Below are positions 27,796 to 36,142 of a DNA stretch of 64,000 nucleotides, in pieces. The DNA lies in the NCBI RefSeq assembly GCF_902364365.1, contig NZ_CABJDN010000015.1, positions 10,844 to 74,843 on the forward strand, given 5' to 3'. The translations under genes and the position numbers were made by a program. The notes under the pieces were generated by a model. It had not been told where the DNA came from and made no database searches. It saw only the letters and a program-made list of their open reading frames with translations. The stretch is from Bacteroides intestinalis (GTDB lineage: Bacteria > Bacteroidota > Bacteroidia > Bacteroidales > Bacteroidaceae). Numbering within the stretch: position 1 is the stretch's first letter; each line of letters starts with the position of its first letter.

Positions 27796-27986
27796 AAAAA
27801 CTTTGAATACAATCTTTTTTCATCTTCTAACTTATGTATTCGGAAAAAATTCCATGGCATTCAGAAAAGGGATGATAGCGGTTTGGGGATTATAGGGTAG
27901 ATTTGTGGGGTAAGCTTACAGAGACAGTTTTTATAGGCAGGTTCCGAAAAGCCTTTGAGAGAGTAGGAGAACATGAGTTATAATAT

Positions 27987-28496
27987 ATGGCTATAAGTAT
28001 AAATGATAGACAATTGATTACACAATTTATTACTAATACTCAGAATTTGAATGTTAATTTACCTACAAATGGTGGAGGGTGTGCTAATTTAGTTAGAGGA
28101 ATTATAGAACAGGCAACAGGAAAAAGAATTTCAGTTAATCCTTTTGGAGCTTCTTTAGAAAGTATGATACAAAAAATAAATACCTATCATGATTTAGCTA
28201 AATGTAATAATGGAGATATATTATATTTTGTGCATCTTCCTAATGCTGCTGTAAATTTACATCAAACTATTCATTATGCAATTTTTTGTAATGTTAATAA
28301 TGCTGGTGTACAGAAAAATGTTATTGGGATAAATGGATTAGCAGATCTTTCTTTTTCTCCCACAGCTTATCATGGTGTTGTAGCATCTGTAATATCTCCG
28401 GGTAATTTTAATGGAGTAGGGCAGGTGATATATGATACTGTAGCATTCCCTAATATTCTTGGTGAATTGTATGTTATTGATTATGAATTGATATAG
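27987..28496 (+). CDS. AT-rich hypothetical protein, candidate papain-like (NlpC/P60 or CHAP-like) fold
   Basis: 169 residues, no signal peptide. The order Cys32 (in GGGCANLVRG), NGDILYF (75-81) and His96 (in TIHYAIF) mirrors the Cys - GD - His arrangement of NlpC/P60 and CHAP peptidases. The third catalytic residue is not clear. Codon use is far more AT-rich than in neighbouring genes (many TTA, AAT, GGA), a sign of recent acquisition. It stands alone, between the accessory operon and the hipBA region. The fold is an inference, and a non-enzymatic protein is possible. Confidence 0.55.
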   Translation: MAISINDRQLITQFITNTQNLNVNLPTNGGGCANLVRGIIEQATGKRISVNPFGASLESMIQKINTYHDLAKCNNGDILYFVHLPNAAVNLHQTIHYAIFCNVNNAGVQKNVIGINGLADLSFSPTAYHGVVASVISPGNFNGVGQVIYDTVAFPNILGELYVIDYELI

Positions 28497-28579
28497 GAAT
28501 AAGTTTCTTCGTTATTTTATGGCGTACAGTAGTATAGAAATAGAAAAAAACTGAAAATTGAATAGTAAATTTGTTTGCT

Positions 28580-28872
28580 CCATGTTACGTTTATTACCGC
28601 TTGTAATCGGGCTTTGCGCAGACTTTATGTCCTGAAGGCTTTTTAGTACCCCTTCCATTTGGAAGATTTTGACAGCAGCGATGAAGGTGGTGGAGGATAT
28701 ATCCGGCTGGAGGCTTTTCAGTGTGTTCTCCGATGGCTGATATCCTCTCATCTTCAGTTCCAGAATGGTATTGAAGTCATCATTTCGCATAGCCTTCATG
28801 AAAGCCTCCTCTTGTTCGTTGGCAATGTCCGGATTTGGATCGTATGCAGTTGCTTGCCGAACAAGAACAGAC
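28580..28872 (-). pseudogene. hipA 3'-end duplicate (fragment)
   Basis: About 290 bp nearly identical to 30859-31150, the 3' part of the hipA gene at 30.8 kb. The readable peptide (NDDFNTILELKMRGYQPSEN) is the C-terminal module of that HipA. It lacks the kinase domain. With the right copy it forms direct repeats bracketing the first hipBA module. Confidence 0.85.
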
Positions 28873-28909
28873 TTTTTATTAATGTAATAGTGTCGCTATT
28901 CGTCTGTTT

Positions 28910-30436
28910 TTATCTTCTAGCTAAAGGCAGTAACAACCGTTCCACAAGTTCTTTCTTGTTCTCAACGGGCATCTTGTTTCTGCCTTTGGCAATGACTTCA
29001 GCAGCCAAATCGCTTTTACGCCCGGCAATGTATTTCTGTCGCTTTCCGTTTATGAAGGCCTCGATACGGAAATCATGCCGGGTGTTTTCGATGATGTTGA
29101 TTTCTGATACCAAAAAGCCATCCTCTGTCTCGTAGGGTTCGACAATGGTGGGCAGGTAGTGTTTCATGGTTTTCCCTATGATCGGAGATACCAAACCGGA
29201 AAGATGCTCTTCGATGCGGTCTTTCCAATAGTCATCGATTTGATGATTGGTGGCATAATCGTAAAAATGGCTGATGGCAAGGCTGACTTCTTCGATTATC
29301 CTTTTCGCATTCTTTATTCCGTTCTGTTTGGCAAATTGCATCAGGTCATCTTCCGTGATGTCGTTATCTTTTCCTGCAATGCTCATGGAGTGTGCGTTTT
29401 CGTATGCCGCACCGTCCAAATTGGTGGTGAATGTCATGTCGTAGGCTGGGGTGATGTGCCATGTGCCGTTTCTTTCCATCAGGAAAGAGAAATTCTTGAT
29501 GTGGTCATCCACATTGCCGCCCATGATATTGAATACCGTCCTACGGTAGAGTTCGGACTGTTCGCTTGCCGGGATGTTCAGTTTTCGGCAGACTTCAAAC
29601 AAATCCTCATAGCTCGTTGCATCCGGATTCATGGCAGCAAGTGTCTGTGTATGTATCTTCTCTCCGTTTATCCTATCGTAACGCTCCGTCAGGAAGTGAT
29701 GTTTTCCCTCAATTTGAATGAGTCGGGAAGGCATCATCGTAATCCCGGCTTCCTTTGCCATCTCATAATATACCATTTCCATTTGCGTGAACGGAAAATC
29801 GTCCCCTTCTGCAAACTTCAATATGTAGTAGGTATAGCCCTCCGGTAAAGGGACTTGGCCGGAACGTATATCATGTGTCGTTTCATTGATGGCGATGATG
29901 GCTTTCGGGTGCTGCCCTCCGGCTGATGTACCTATCTCATAGATACTTTGCAGTTGCAGTGCTTCGTCATCTTGCACGGATATTTCCTCCCGTTCCTCAA
30001 AGATACGGCGTGCCAGTTGGTATAAACTCTCTATCTGGAGAGTGGAAGAGGATTCCAATCCAGGAGTGGCCGGGATGAACTCAAAGGCTCCCATTCCCCG
30101 TTTCCCGATGAAAGACAGTTTATCTACCGGTGTGAGTTTGCGCTTGGGGATATGGTTTTGTGCCGCCCATTGGTCGAAGACCATGTTACCCCACCGATCA
30201 GGCAATGAATCTGCCAAAAACGGTGGGAGACCTTGATAAGTCTTTTCTTTGTTTCCGAGTATGGGCATACCCTTTGCCGCCGGTCCTTTGACAGAAGCGG
30301 TCAGTGGGGCGATTTCCACTCCTTTCTTGATGAAATCCGGATGATAGTTGAAGACGGCTCTTTTGTTTCTTTCGTCCCAATAGAGCTTTCCGACTTCTTC
30401 TCCCCATAACATAACACTCACAACATTATTTTCCAT
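28910..30436 (-). CDS. hipA: HipA-family toxin kinase 1
   Basis: 508 residues. Visible HipA features: N-terminal VMLWGEEVGKLYWDE, the GKRGMGAFEF segment, QHPKAIIAI, the LKFAEGDDFPFTQMEMVYYEMAKEAGI block, and the catalytic region HIKNFSFLMERNG with AYDMTFT (DxxxN-like and metal-binding aspartate). HipA kinases are serine kinases that inactivate translation factors and cause dormancy. It lacks the extra C-terminal module of HipA 2; the end is KELVERLLLPLARR. Overlaps the upstream hipB by 11 bp. Confidence 0.87.
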   Translation of the reverse strand: MENNVVSVMLWGEEVGKLYWDERNKRAVFNYHPDFIKKGVEIAPLTASVKGPAAKGMPILGNKEKTYQGLPPFLADSLPDRWGNMVFDQWAAQNHIPKRKLTPVDKLSFIGKRGMGAFEFIPATPGLESSSTLQIESLYQLARRIFEEREEISVQDDEALQLQSIYEIGTSAGGQHPKAIIAINETTHDIRSGQVPLPEGYTYYILKFAEGDDFPFTQMEMVYYEMAKEAGITMMPSRLIQIEGKHHFLTERYDRINGEKIHTQTLAAMNPDATSYEDLFEVCRKLNIPASEQSELYRRTVFNIMGGNVDDHIKNFSFLMERNGTWHITPAYDMTFTTNLDGAAYENAHSMSIAGKDNDITEDDLMQFAKQNGIKNAKRIIEEVSLAISHFYDYATNHQIDDYWKDRIEEHLSGLVSPIIGKTMKHYLPTIVEPYETEDGFLVSEINIIENTRHDFRIEAFINGKRQKYIAGRKSDLAAEVIAKGRNKMPVENKKELVERLLLPLARR

Positions 30437-30746
30437 GTCTTATCCTTTTCGGCTTTTTATTCATTATTCGTTCCATTGTATAGGCTGAAACAGGTATTTC
30501 CGGCATCAGATCATCCATCTGTTCCAGACAGTCCACTACTCGTAACAGGGCAAGAAAGTTGCCCATATTGATGTTATAGGCCTTCCCGTTCTCAAACTGG
30601 CGTAAGGTGATAAGGCTGACACCGGCTTTCTCGGCAGCCTCTTTTTGGGTGAGCCTATAGGTTAGCCTGTATTCCTTAAATCGTCTGCCCAGTTCCACTA
30701 TGATTTCCGGATTGGCCATGGCTTGGGTGATGTGATTCGTTGTCAT
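30426..30746 (-). CDS. hipB: HipB-family antitoxin 1 (XRE helix-turn-helix)
   Basis: 106 residues with a Cro/CI-type HTH (LTQKEAAEKAGVSLITLRQFENGKA). Expected to neutralise HipA 1 and repress the operon. Upstream 30747-30830 holds AT-rich dyads around ATATATTAATTG, likely operators. Confidence 0.85.
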   Translation of the reverse strand: MTTNHITQAMANPEIIVELGRRFKEYRLTYRLTQKEAAEKAGVSLITLRQFENGKAYNINMGNFLALLRVVDCLEQMDDLMPEIPVSAYTMERIMNKKPKRIRHGK

Positions 30747-30845
30747 TTTACAAAGGTAAATATATTAATTGTTAAATCAAAATATGATATATAACAATTA
30801 ATATATTTACTGTTATATTGAATTGTGCGCGATGTAGTTTGTGTG

Positions 30846-32435
30846 CTAATCCCCCAATTCCATGCTACGTTTATTGCCGCCTGTAATCGGGCTTTGCGCG
30901 GGTTTTATGTCCTGAAGGCTTTTTAGCATCCCTTCCATTTGGAAGATTTTGGCGGCAGCGATGAAGGTGGTGGCGGATACATCCGGCTGGAGGCTTTTCA
31001 GTGTGTTCTCCGATGGCTGATATCCTCTCATCTTCAGTTTCAGAATGGTATTGAAGTCATCATTTCGCATAGCCTTCATGAAAGCCTGCTCTTGTTCGTT
31101 GGCAATGTCCGGCATATGGATCGTATGCAGTTGCTTGCCGAACAAGAGCAGGTTTTCTCCGATAAAATCGGCGTGTTCCGGCTTGACCCCGCAATCCTTG
31201 GCAGTCTCATGCCAATGCGATACGGTTTCCTGTATCTCTTCGATAATCTGTTTGTGTTTCCGGATACCCATGTTCTCACCTACCTTTTGCAGATCTTCCA
31301 TCGTGAAATTGTCTTGTTTGCCGTTGAGTGACAGCTGGTGGCGGTTCGTCCATTTGCCGCCCGGTGTGTATGAGTAGCAGAGGTCGTATGCTGGGGCCAG
31401 TTTCCACTTCCCTTGTCTATCCATCAGGAAAGATAAGTTCTTGCTATGGTCGTCATGGTTCCGGCTCATGACGTTGAACACCATTCTTCGGTATAGTTCC
31501 TCCTGCTCTGGATAAGGGAGGTTCATCTGCCGCATGATACGGAATATCTCTTCGTATGAATGGCGTTGGTCACGGTCATAGTGGGCAAGCCCGGCCAATG
31601 TCTGTACATGGATCTTCTCTCCGTCTTCCATACGGTCAAAACGTCGTGTCATAAAGTGATATGACTCTTTTTCCTGAAGTAACCGGCATTCCATCATATC
31701 GATACCGCAGGCTTTTGCCATCCGGTGATAGGCATATTCGATATTTCCTATTCCTTGTGGATTGTCCGTTATCTGCGTGTGTTCGCTGTATTTGCCGCCA
31801 TCAAATTTCAACAGCCAATACCCGAATCCTTCAGGAGCTTTTACCTGTCCGGAGCGTACCTCTCCGGTAATATCGTTGTAGGCGATGATGGCCTTGGGCT
31901 TGGCACCTCCGGCAGATGTTCCCACTTTCAGTATATCCAGAATGTTTCTTCCTTCCTGGCGCAGTTGGACCTGAAAAGCCATTCTGTCCGTGAATACGGA
32001 TTTGGCAAGCTCAGTCAGTTCCTCGATATGGAGCACTGATGATTCGTTCATGCCGTTGATTGGCGAGGACGGCTCAAACTCCAGTGCGCCCATGCCACGT
32101 TTGCCTACATAGCAAAGCCTGTCTAAAGGGGTAATCTCTTCTCCGGACAATCCCTTGCTGGCAAACCATTCATTGATGATCTGGTTTCCGAAAGTGTCCG
32201 GCAGTGAATCGGCAAACAGGCCGGGCAACCCCTTGAAACAGTCGGTACGGTTTTCAAGGAACCGGTAGGGGGTGTTCCTGTACTGGCTGATGGGCATGAT
32301 GATGGGAGAAATGTCAAGACCGGAGCGGATGAACTTCCGTTCATAGTCGAACAAGGCGGCATTGCTTTCCTTTTCCCAATAGAGAGAGCCTACGCTTTCT
32401 CCCCATAGCTTTACATCTACTATCAAATCATTCAT
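30846..32435 (-). CDS. hipA: HipA-family toxin kinase 2 with fused C-terminal module
   Basis: 529 residues. The kinase part runs to about residue 440 (VKLWGESVGSLYWEKE, GKRGMGALEFE, DDHSKNLSFLMDRQG, AYDLCYS). It is paired with its own hipB, overlapping by 8 bp. The last ~77 residues form a module (455-500: MRNDDFNTILKLKMRGYQPS then TFIAAAKIFQM) also present in the ArdC and DUF3945 proteins of the tra operon. HipA 1 and typical HipA proteins lack it. A role in localisation or transport is possible but unproven. Confidence 0.87.
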   Translation of the reverse strand: MNDLIVDVKLWGESVGSLYWEKESNAALFDYERKFIRSGLDISPIIMPISQYRNTPYRFLENRTDCFKGLPGLFADSLPDTFGNQIINEWFASKGLSGEEITPLDRLCYVGKRGMGALEFEPSSPINGMNESSVLHIEELTELAKSVFTDRMAFQVQLRQEGRNILDILKVGTSAGGAKPKAIIAYNDITGEVRSGQVKAPEGFGYWLLKFDGGKYSEHTQITDNPQGIGNIEYAYHRMAKACGIDMMECRLLQEKESYHFMTRRFDRMEDGEKIHVQTLAGLAHYDRDQRHSYEEIFRIMRQMNLPYPEQEELYRRMVFNVMSRNHDDHSKNLSFLMDRQGKWKLAPAYDLCYSYTPGGKWTNRHQLSLNGKQDNFTMEDLQKVGENMGIRKHKQIIEEIQETVSHWHETAKDCGVKPEHADFIGENLLLFGKQLHTIHMPDIANEQEQAFMKAMRNDDFNTILKLKMRGYQPSENTLKSLQPDVSATTFIAAAKIFQMEGMLKSLQDIKPAQSPITGGNKRSMELGD

Positions 32436-32742
32436 GGTTATCTTGTTTTAAATGGCGTACACGGTAGCGTTTCTTTCCTTGCAGTTTTTTGAGCTCTATC
32501 GGGCTGACCCGGATTTCCGGTACCAGTTGCTCCAGGTTCTCCAGCAGGCCGAGCGAGCGGAGTACGCTGATGAACAACAGCAGCGATACCGATTTGCCCT
32601 TCTCGATGTTCGCAACGGTCAAGGGGCTTACACCGGAAGCCGTTGCCAGTTCTTCCTGCGTGATATGCTGCCTGATACGTGTCTCTTTGATGCGCTGGCC
32701 GATTCTCATCAGCACAGCTGGATTGCTCATTTCATTCCACAT
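32428..32742 (-). CDS. hipB: HipB-family antitoxin 2 (XRE helix-turn-helix)
   Basis: 104 residues from MWNEMSNPAVLMRIGQ; the longer reading from 32829 covers the promoter region. The HTH reads ITQEELATASGVSPLTVANIEKGKS. Translation is coupled to hipA 2. Confidence 0.85.
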   Translation of the reverse strand: MWNEMSNPAVLMRIGQRIKETRIRQHITQEELATASGVSPLTVANIEKGKSVSLLLFISVLRSLGLLENLEQLVPEIRVSPIELKKLQGKKRYRVRHLKQDNHE

Positions 32743-32907
32743 GGTTGTTCCTTTTTTGCAAATATACAAATAATCCATGTAAATATATAGATTAACTTGA
32801 ATATATGATGTTAATCTATATGAATACAATGATTATAGTTGCTTTATCGGCTGTTTTTTTCTTTGAACTAGGATGAAAACTGACTAAAATCACAATGTGT
32901 TGTGAAT

Positions 32908-33067
32908 ATGAAAGAGCTAGGAAAGATGATTAAAGAGTGCAGGAAGAGTTTGAAGGTCAATCAGCTGGAACTTCTCCGAACTGGCGGGCGTGGGCATCAA
33001 TACGCTGGTGGCCATCGAGCGTGGAGAAGGCAATCCTAAATTGGCTACTGCTTTCCATTGGAGTTGA
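32908..33067 (+). pseudogene. XRE/HipB-like regulator fragment with frameshift
   Basis: Starts MKELGKMIKECRKSLKVNQ, then the frame shifts near 32965; in the next frame it continues SELAGVGINTLVAIERGEGN, a clear helix-turn-helix, and stops at 33067. The C-terminus of a normal regulator is missing. A third antitoxin relic beside the two hipBA modules. Confidence 0.75.
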
Positions 33068-33193
33068 TTAAAGTGCGGAAAAATGTATAAGATTGCTTCT
33101 ATTATCTGTTTATTTTAGTATATTTGTGCTTTAAATAAGTGCGGATAAATGTATTATACGCTGTTTTTACATGTATAAAAATGCTGTTTGTAG

Positions 33194-34474
33194 ATGAAAA
33201 GATTTGTTTTGCAACAACTTATAGAATGGAAAAACCGTGAGGATAGAAAACCTCTGATTTTAAATGGTGCCCGACAAGTTGGGAAAACATGGCTGCTCCA
33301 TGAGTTTGCCAAACTTGAATACAAAAAAGAGGCTTATGTGGTATGCCGTAAGAATAACCTTGCACGCCAGCTTTTTTCTCAGGATTTCAATGTTGACAGA
33401 ATTTTACGGGGGCTGCGTGCGATGACTTCCGTTGACATTACTCCGGGTGATACGCTTATTATCCTTGATGAGATACAAGATATCCCGGAAGCACTGGAAT
33501 CTTTGAAGTATTTTAAAGAGGAGGTTCCGGAGTATCATATAGCTGTGGCAGGTTCACTTTTGGGGATATCCCTTCATCAGGATGTGTCTTATCCCGTAGG
33601 GAAGGTAAATGTCATCAATATATTTCCTATGAACTTTGAAGAGTTTCTTGTCGCCAAGGGAGAAGAAGAAGCTTGTAAATTGCTTATGAGTGGGGATTTT
33701 GAAACGATAAGCCTCCTGCATGACAAATATACGGATCTCCTTCGGCAATATTATTATGTAGGTGGTATGCCGGAAGTTGTACTCAAATATGTAGAAACGG
33801 ATTCCTTGCTGGAAGTCAGAAGAATACAGTCGGAGATTTTGCAAGGCTATGATCTTGACTTCTCAAAACATGCGCCCAAAGAACAGGTTCCGCGTGTCCG
33901 AATGGTATGGAACAGCATTCCTTCCCAATTATTTAAAGAAAACAAGAAATTCATTTACGGAGCTTTGCGAAAAGGTGCCAGAGCCAATGATTTTGAGATG
34001 GCCATTCAATGGCTTGTAAATGCCGGGTTGTTGTATAAAGTGCCTCGATGTACCAAACCGGAGCTTCCGCTTGATATTTATGAAGACCTGTCGGCTTTCA
34101 AACTCTATATGGTTGATTTGGGGCTTATGGGTGCTATGGTCAAGACAGATCCGGCCCAAGTCTTGATTAAAAACGACATATTTAAGGAATACAAGGGAGG
34201 AATGACTGAACAGTATGTATTGCAGCAGATGAAAAGTAAGGGCGTGTCACCGATTTATTACCATAACACAGACAATTCGCGTCTTGAGTTGGATTTTGTT
34301 ATTCAACGTAATGCCCAAATGGTGCCGATAGAAGTGAAGGCCGAAGGGAATGTCCGGGCCAATTCGTTGACAGCATTACTGGGAAAAAGACCGGAATTGC
34401 ATGCGGAGAGATTTTCTATGTTGCCTTATAAAGTACAGGGTAATCTTACAAATTTTCCGCTATATGCAATATAG
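33194..34474 (+). CDS. AAA-type ATPase, DUF4143 family
   Basis: 426 residues. Walker A GARQVGKTWL and Walker B LIILDEIQD in the N-terminal domain, then sensor-like VAGSLLGISLH and a C-terminal DUF4143 region with a nuclease-like LELDFVIQRN...VPIEVKAEGN motif (D-xn-E-x-K), as in PD-(D/E)XK-like domains of the family. These genes are widespread in anaerobes and mobile elements; function is unsettled. Transcribed away from hipBA 2. Confidence 0.85.
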   Translation: MKRFVLQQLIEWKNREDRKPLILNGARQVGKTWLLHEFAKLEYKKEAYVVCRKNNLARQLFSQDFNVDRILRGLRAMTSVDITPGDTLIILDEIQDIPEALESLKYFKEEVPEYHIAVAGSLLGISLHQDVSYPVGKVNVINIFPMNFEEFLVAKGEEEACKLLMSGDFETISLLHDKYTDLLRQYYYVGGMPEVVLKYVETDSLLEVRRIQSEILQGYDLDFSKHAPKEQVPRVRMVWNSIPSQLFKENKKFIYGALRKGARANDFEMAIQWLVNAGLLYKVPRCTKPELPLDIYEDLSAFKLYMVDLGLMGAMVKTDPAQVLIKNDIFKEYKGGMTEQYVLQQMKSKGVSPIYYHNTDNSRLELDFVIQRNAQMVPIEVKAEGNVRANSLTALLGKRPELHAERFSMLPYKVQGNLTNFPLYAI

Positions 34475-34489
34475 GTGTATCCTTTTCCC

Positions 34490-34651
34490 ATGCCGGTCAT
34501 ACCGTTAGAACTGATTGATAAGTATGATGCGTATGTTGGCCGGTATGTCTATCTTTGTGGCAATGAAAACAGAGAGAGGATTGATTTACGCCTTGTTTTC
34601 CGGGACGGAAAGGAGATTGGCACGGATGATCTGAATCTGTATTATAATTGA
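34490..34651 (+). CDS. Small ORF (53 aa) downstream of the DUF4143 gene
   Basis: MPVIPLELIDKYDAYVGRYV..., ending in DDLNLYYN, 53 residues, 15 bp after the ATPase stop. No family recognised. About 105 bp of its 5' region is duplicated at 51084-51189 just upstream of rep 2, where the start codon has become ATA. Confidence 0.5.
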   Translation: MPVIPLELIDKYDAYVGRYVYLCGNENRERIDLRLVFRDGKEIGTDDLNLYYN

Positions 34652-34704
34652 TGTGACGGCTTGGATGTCCCCCGGATGAATGTTCGGGGGATTCTTTTTC
34701 TTTT

Positions 34705-34786
34705 GGGCGTTCCTGTGGGACGGTCAGGCTTTCCGTTGCAAGTCCTCGCCTAAAGGCTGTGGGCTTTACTCTGCAATCCCTAACGC
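34705..34786 (+). repeat. Dispersed degenerate repeat, copy 1
   Basis: GGGCGTTCC ... TTCCGTTGCAAGTCCTCGCC ... ATCCCTAACGC. A related stretch with the same three blocks occurs at 52945-53021. Function unknown; the left copy lies next to the 3' end of the LuxR-type regulator. Confidence 0.5.
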
Positions 34787-35838
34787 ATGGCTGAAAAGTC
34801 CTCTTGCCGGTGTTCTTCTTCATACAGCCTCATGCGTTCTTGTAATGCTTCTTTTAAATTGTCGCTTTTTTTCAGTCCGAGTTTGGCACGTATGTTCGCT
34901 CGTTGGCTGGTTATGTTTCCGCTACTCCGATGTAATAATTCGCATATTTGGCTGACGGTCTTGTCTTGCAGTATTAAACGGCAGATGTTTAATTCGGACG
35001 GGGATAAATTGGGATATATTCTCCTGATTGTATCAAGTTTACTTTTTTCCTTTTTCTGGTATGCGGCAAGGGCTGTAAAAAGATTTTCTTTGGATTGTTC
35101 CCCTATTATGCTTAACAGGGAGCTTGTCTTTTCTTCCGGGTTATTCTCGCTTAACAACTCGGCGAACGCGAATAGTTCTTCCTTTTTCATTTGGAGACGT
35201 TTCAAAAGCATTTCCTCTTCCTCTTTTAGCAAGTTGCTACTTTTTAGCAAGCTGCTGATATTACTGTGTAAGGATCTTCCTAATAAGGGGATCATGGTGT
35301 ATATGATGATGATCAAAGGCAGATAACTGTATAGGAACGGTTCGTCGGTGATAAGTGTGCAGATTGTATAGGAAGCTATGGTAAGGGAGGACAATAGGAT
35401 GGAGATATTACTCATATAGGCACAGATGGAAAGCATGGTAAATAAGAGAGAGATACTAATGTTACTCATTATCAATGCTCTTTGATAACTATATTCATAT
35501 CCGCTACATATTGAGCAATAAATTATTTCGATAAAAATCTCGATATGTATGGCTATCAGTATAATGGAAAAGGTCGTGGTCAGATTTACTCTCTTTTTAA
35601 AATAAGCGAGAGTGCACATAATGATAAACAGGAATAATACGCTGTTAATATAATAAAACTGTTCATTAGGAAATGGAACTGAATATATGTATATGGGTGC
35701 GCATAAGGCCAGCATGAGCAGGGATAGATGAAAGACACGTTTTTGTTGATACGTTATTATCATTTCTCTTTCTTTTTTGTCGTAAGTTTGAGTTTTTATT
35801 GAACTTAGAAAAGTAGCGGCTTTTGTGCTGATTTTCAT
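34780..35838 (-). CDS. Membrane-bound LuxR-type regulator of the fimbrial locus
   Basis: 352 residues from MKISTKAATFLSS. About six to eight hydrophobic segments fill the N-terminal ~190 residues; then a coiled region (KEEEEMLLKRLQMKKEELFAF) and a C-terminal helix-turn-helix with LSPSELNICRLILQDKTVSQICELL, a LuxR/GerE-like pattern. Such membrane regulators lie beside fimbrial operons in Bacteroidales. It is divergent from the fimbrial operon, with a T17 tract 55 bp before its start. Confidence 0.75.
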   Translation of the reverse strand: MKISTKAATFLSSIKTQTYDKKEREMIITYQQKRVFHLSLLMLALCAPIYIYSVPFPNEQFYYINSVLFLFIIMCTLAYFKKRVNLTTTFSIILIAIHIEIFIEIIYCSICSGYEYSYQRALIMSNISISLLFTMLSICAYMSNISILLSSLTIASYTICTLITDEPFLYSYLPLIIIIYTMIPLLGRSLHSNISSLLKSSNLLKEEEEMLLKRLQMKKEELFAFAELLSENNPEEKTSSLLSIIGEQSKENLFTALAAYQKKEKSKLDTIRRIYPNLSPSELNICRLILQDKTVSQICELLHRSSGNITSQRANIRAKLGLKKSDNLKEALQERMRLYEEEHRQEDFSAMR

Positions 35839-35892
35839 GTGTTTTATTGTTTTAAGTGTTATTAAGTATAATGTTTCCTGCAAAAATAACTG

Positions 35893-35909
35893 TTTTTTTT
35901 TTTTTTTTT
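35893..35909. repeat. T17 homopolymer in the divergent fimbrial control region
   Basis: Seventeen consecutive T residues between the LuxR-type gene and the fimbrial operon. Tracts of this length change by slipped-strand mispairing and could vary promoter spacing. The rest of 35839-36142 is AT/GT-rich and has one candidate promoter. Confidence 0.8.
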
Positions 35910-36048
35910 GTATGTTTAAGTACTTTTCTTTATGATGTTAAGTGTTTTTAATTGTTGTGTAAGCGTGATTGGCTGCTGTGGTAAGTGTTGTAGCTGTTGT
36001 GTGGTTGTCTTTTTAAGTATTTATAAGTTTAAAATACTTGTTTTTTGC

Positions 36049-36080
36049 TTTGGAGGTTGGTTTATAAGTGCATATCTTTA
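36049..36080 (+). promoter_or_regulatory. Candidate promoter of the fimbrial operon
   Basis: TTTG (36049-36052), a 20-bp spacer and TATCTTTA (36073-36080) fit the Bacteroidetes -33/-7 pattern with one mismatch. Transcription would start near 36088, about 55 bp before the first gene. Confidence 0.5.
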
Positions 36081-36142
36081 GCGGTTGAAATTCAGGGGGT
36101 GTAAAAGCCTGGGTTTGGATTGTCATATTAACAAATGATTAA

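Noticed and set aside
29159..29848. Plus-strand open frame opposite hipA 1
   Set aside because: Antisense to a well-supported HipA; phenylalanine/cysteine-rich translation without family match.
35937..36010. GT-rich stretch as a recombination hotspot
   Set aside because: Composition only; no repeated unit or palindrome could be defined.
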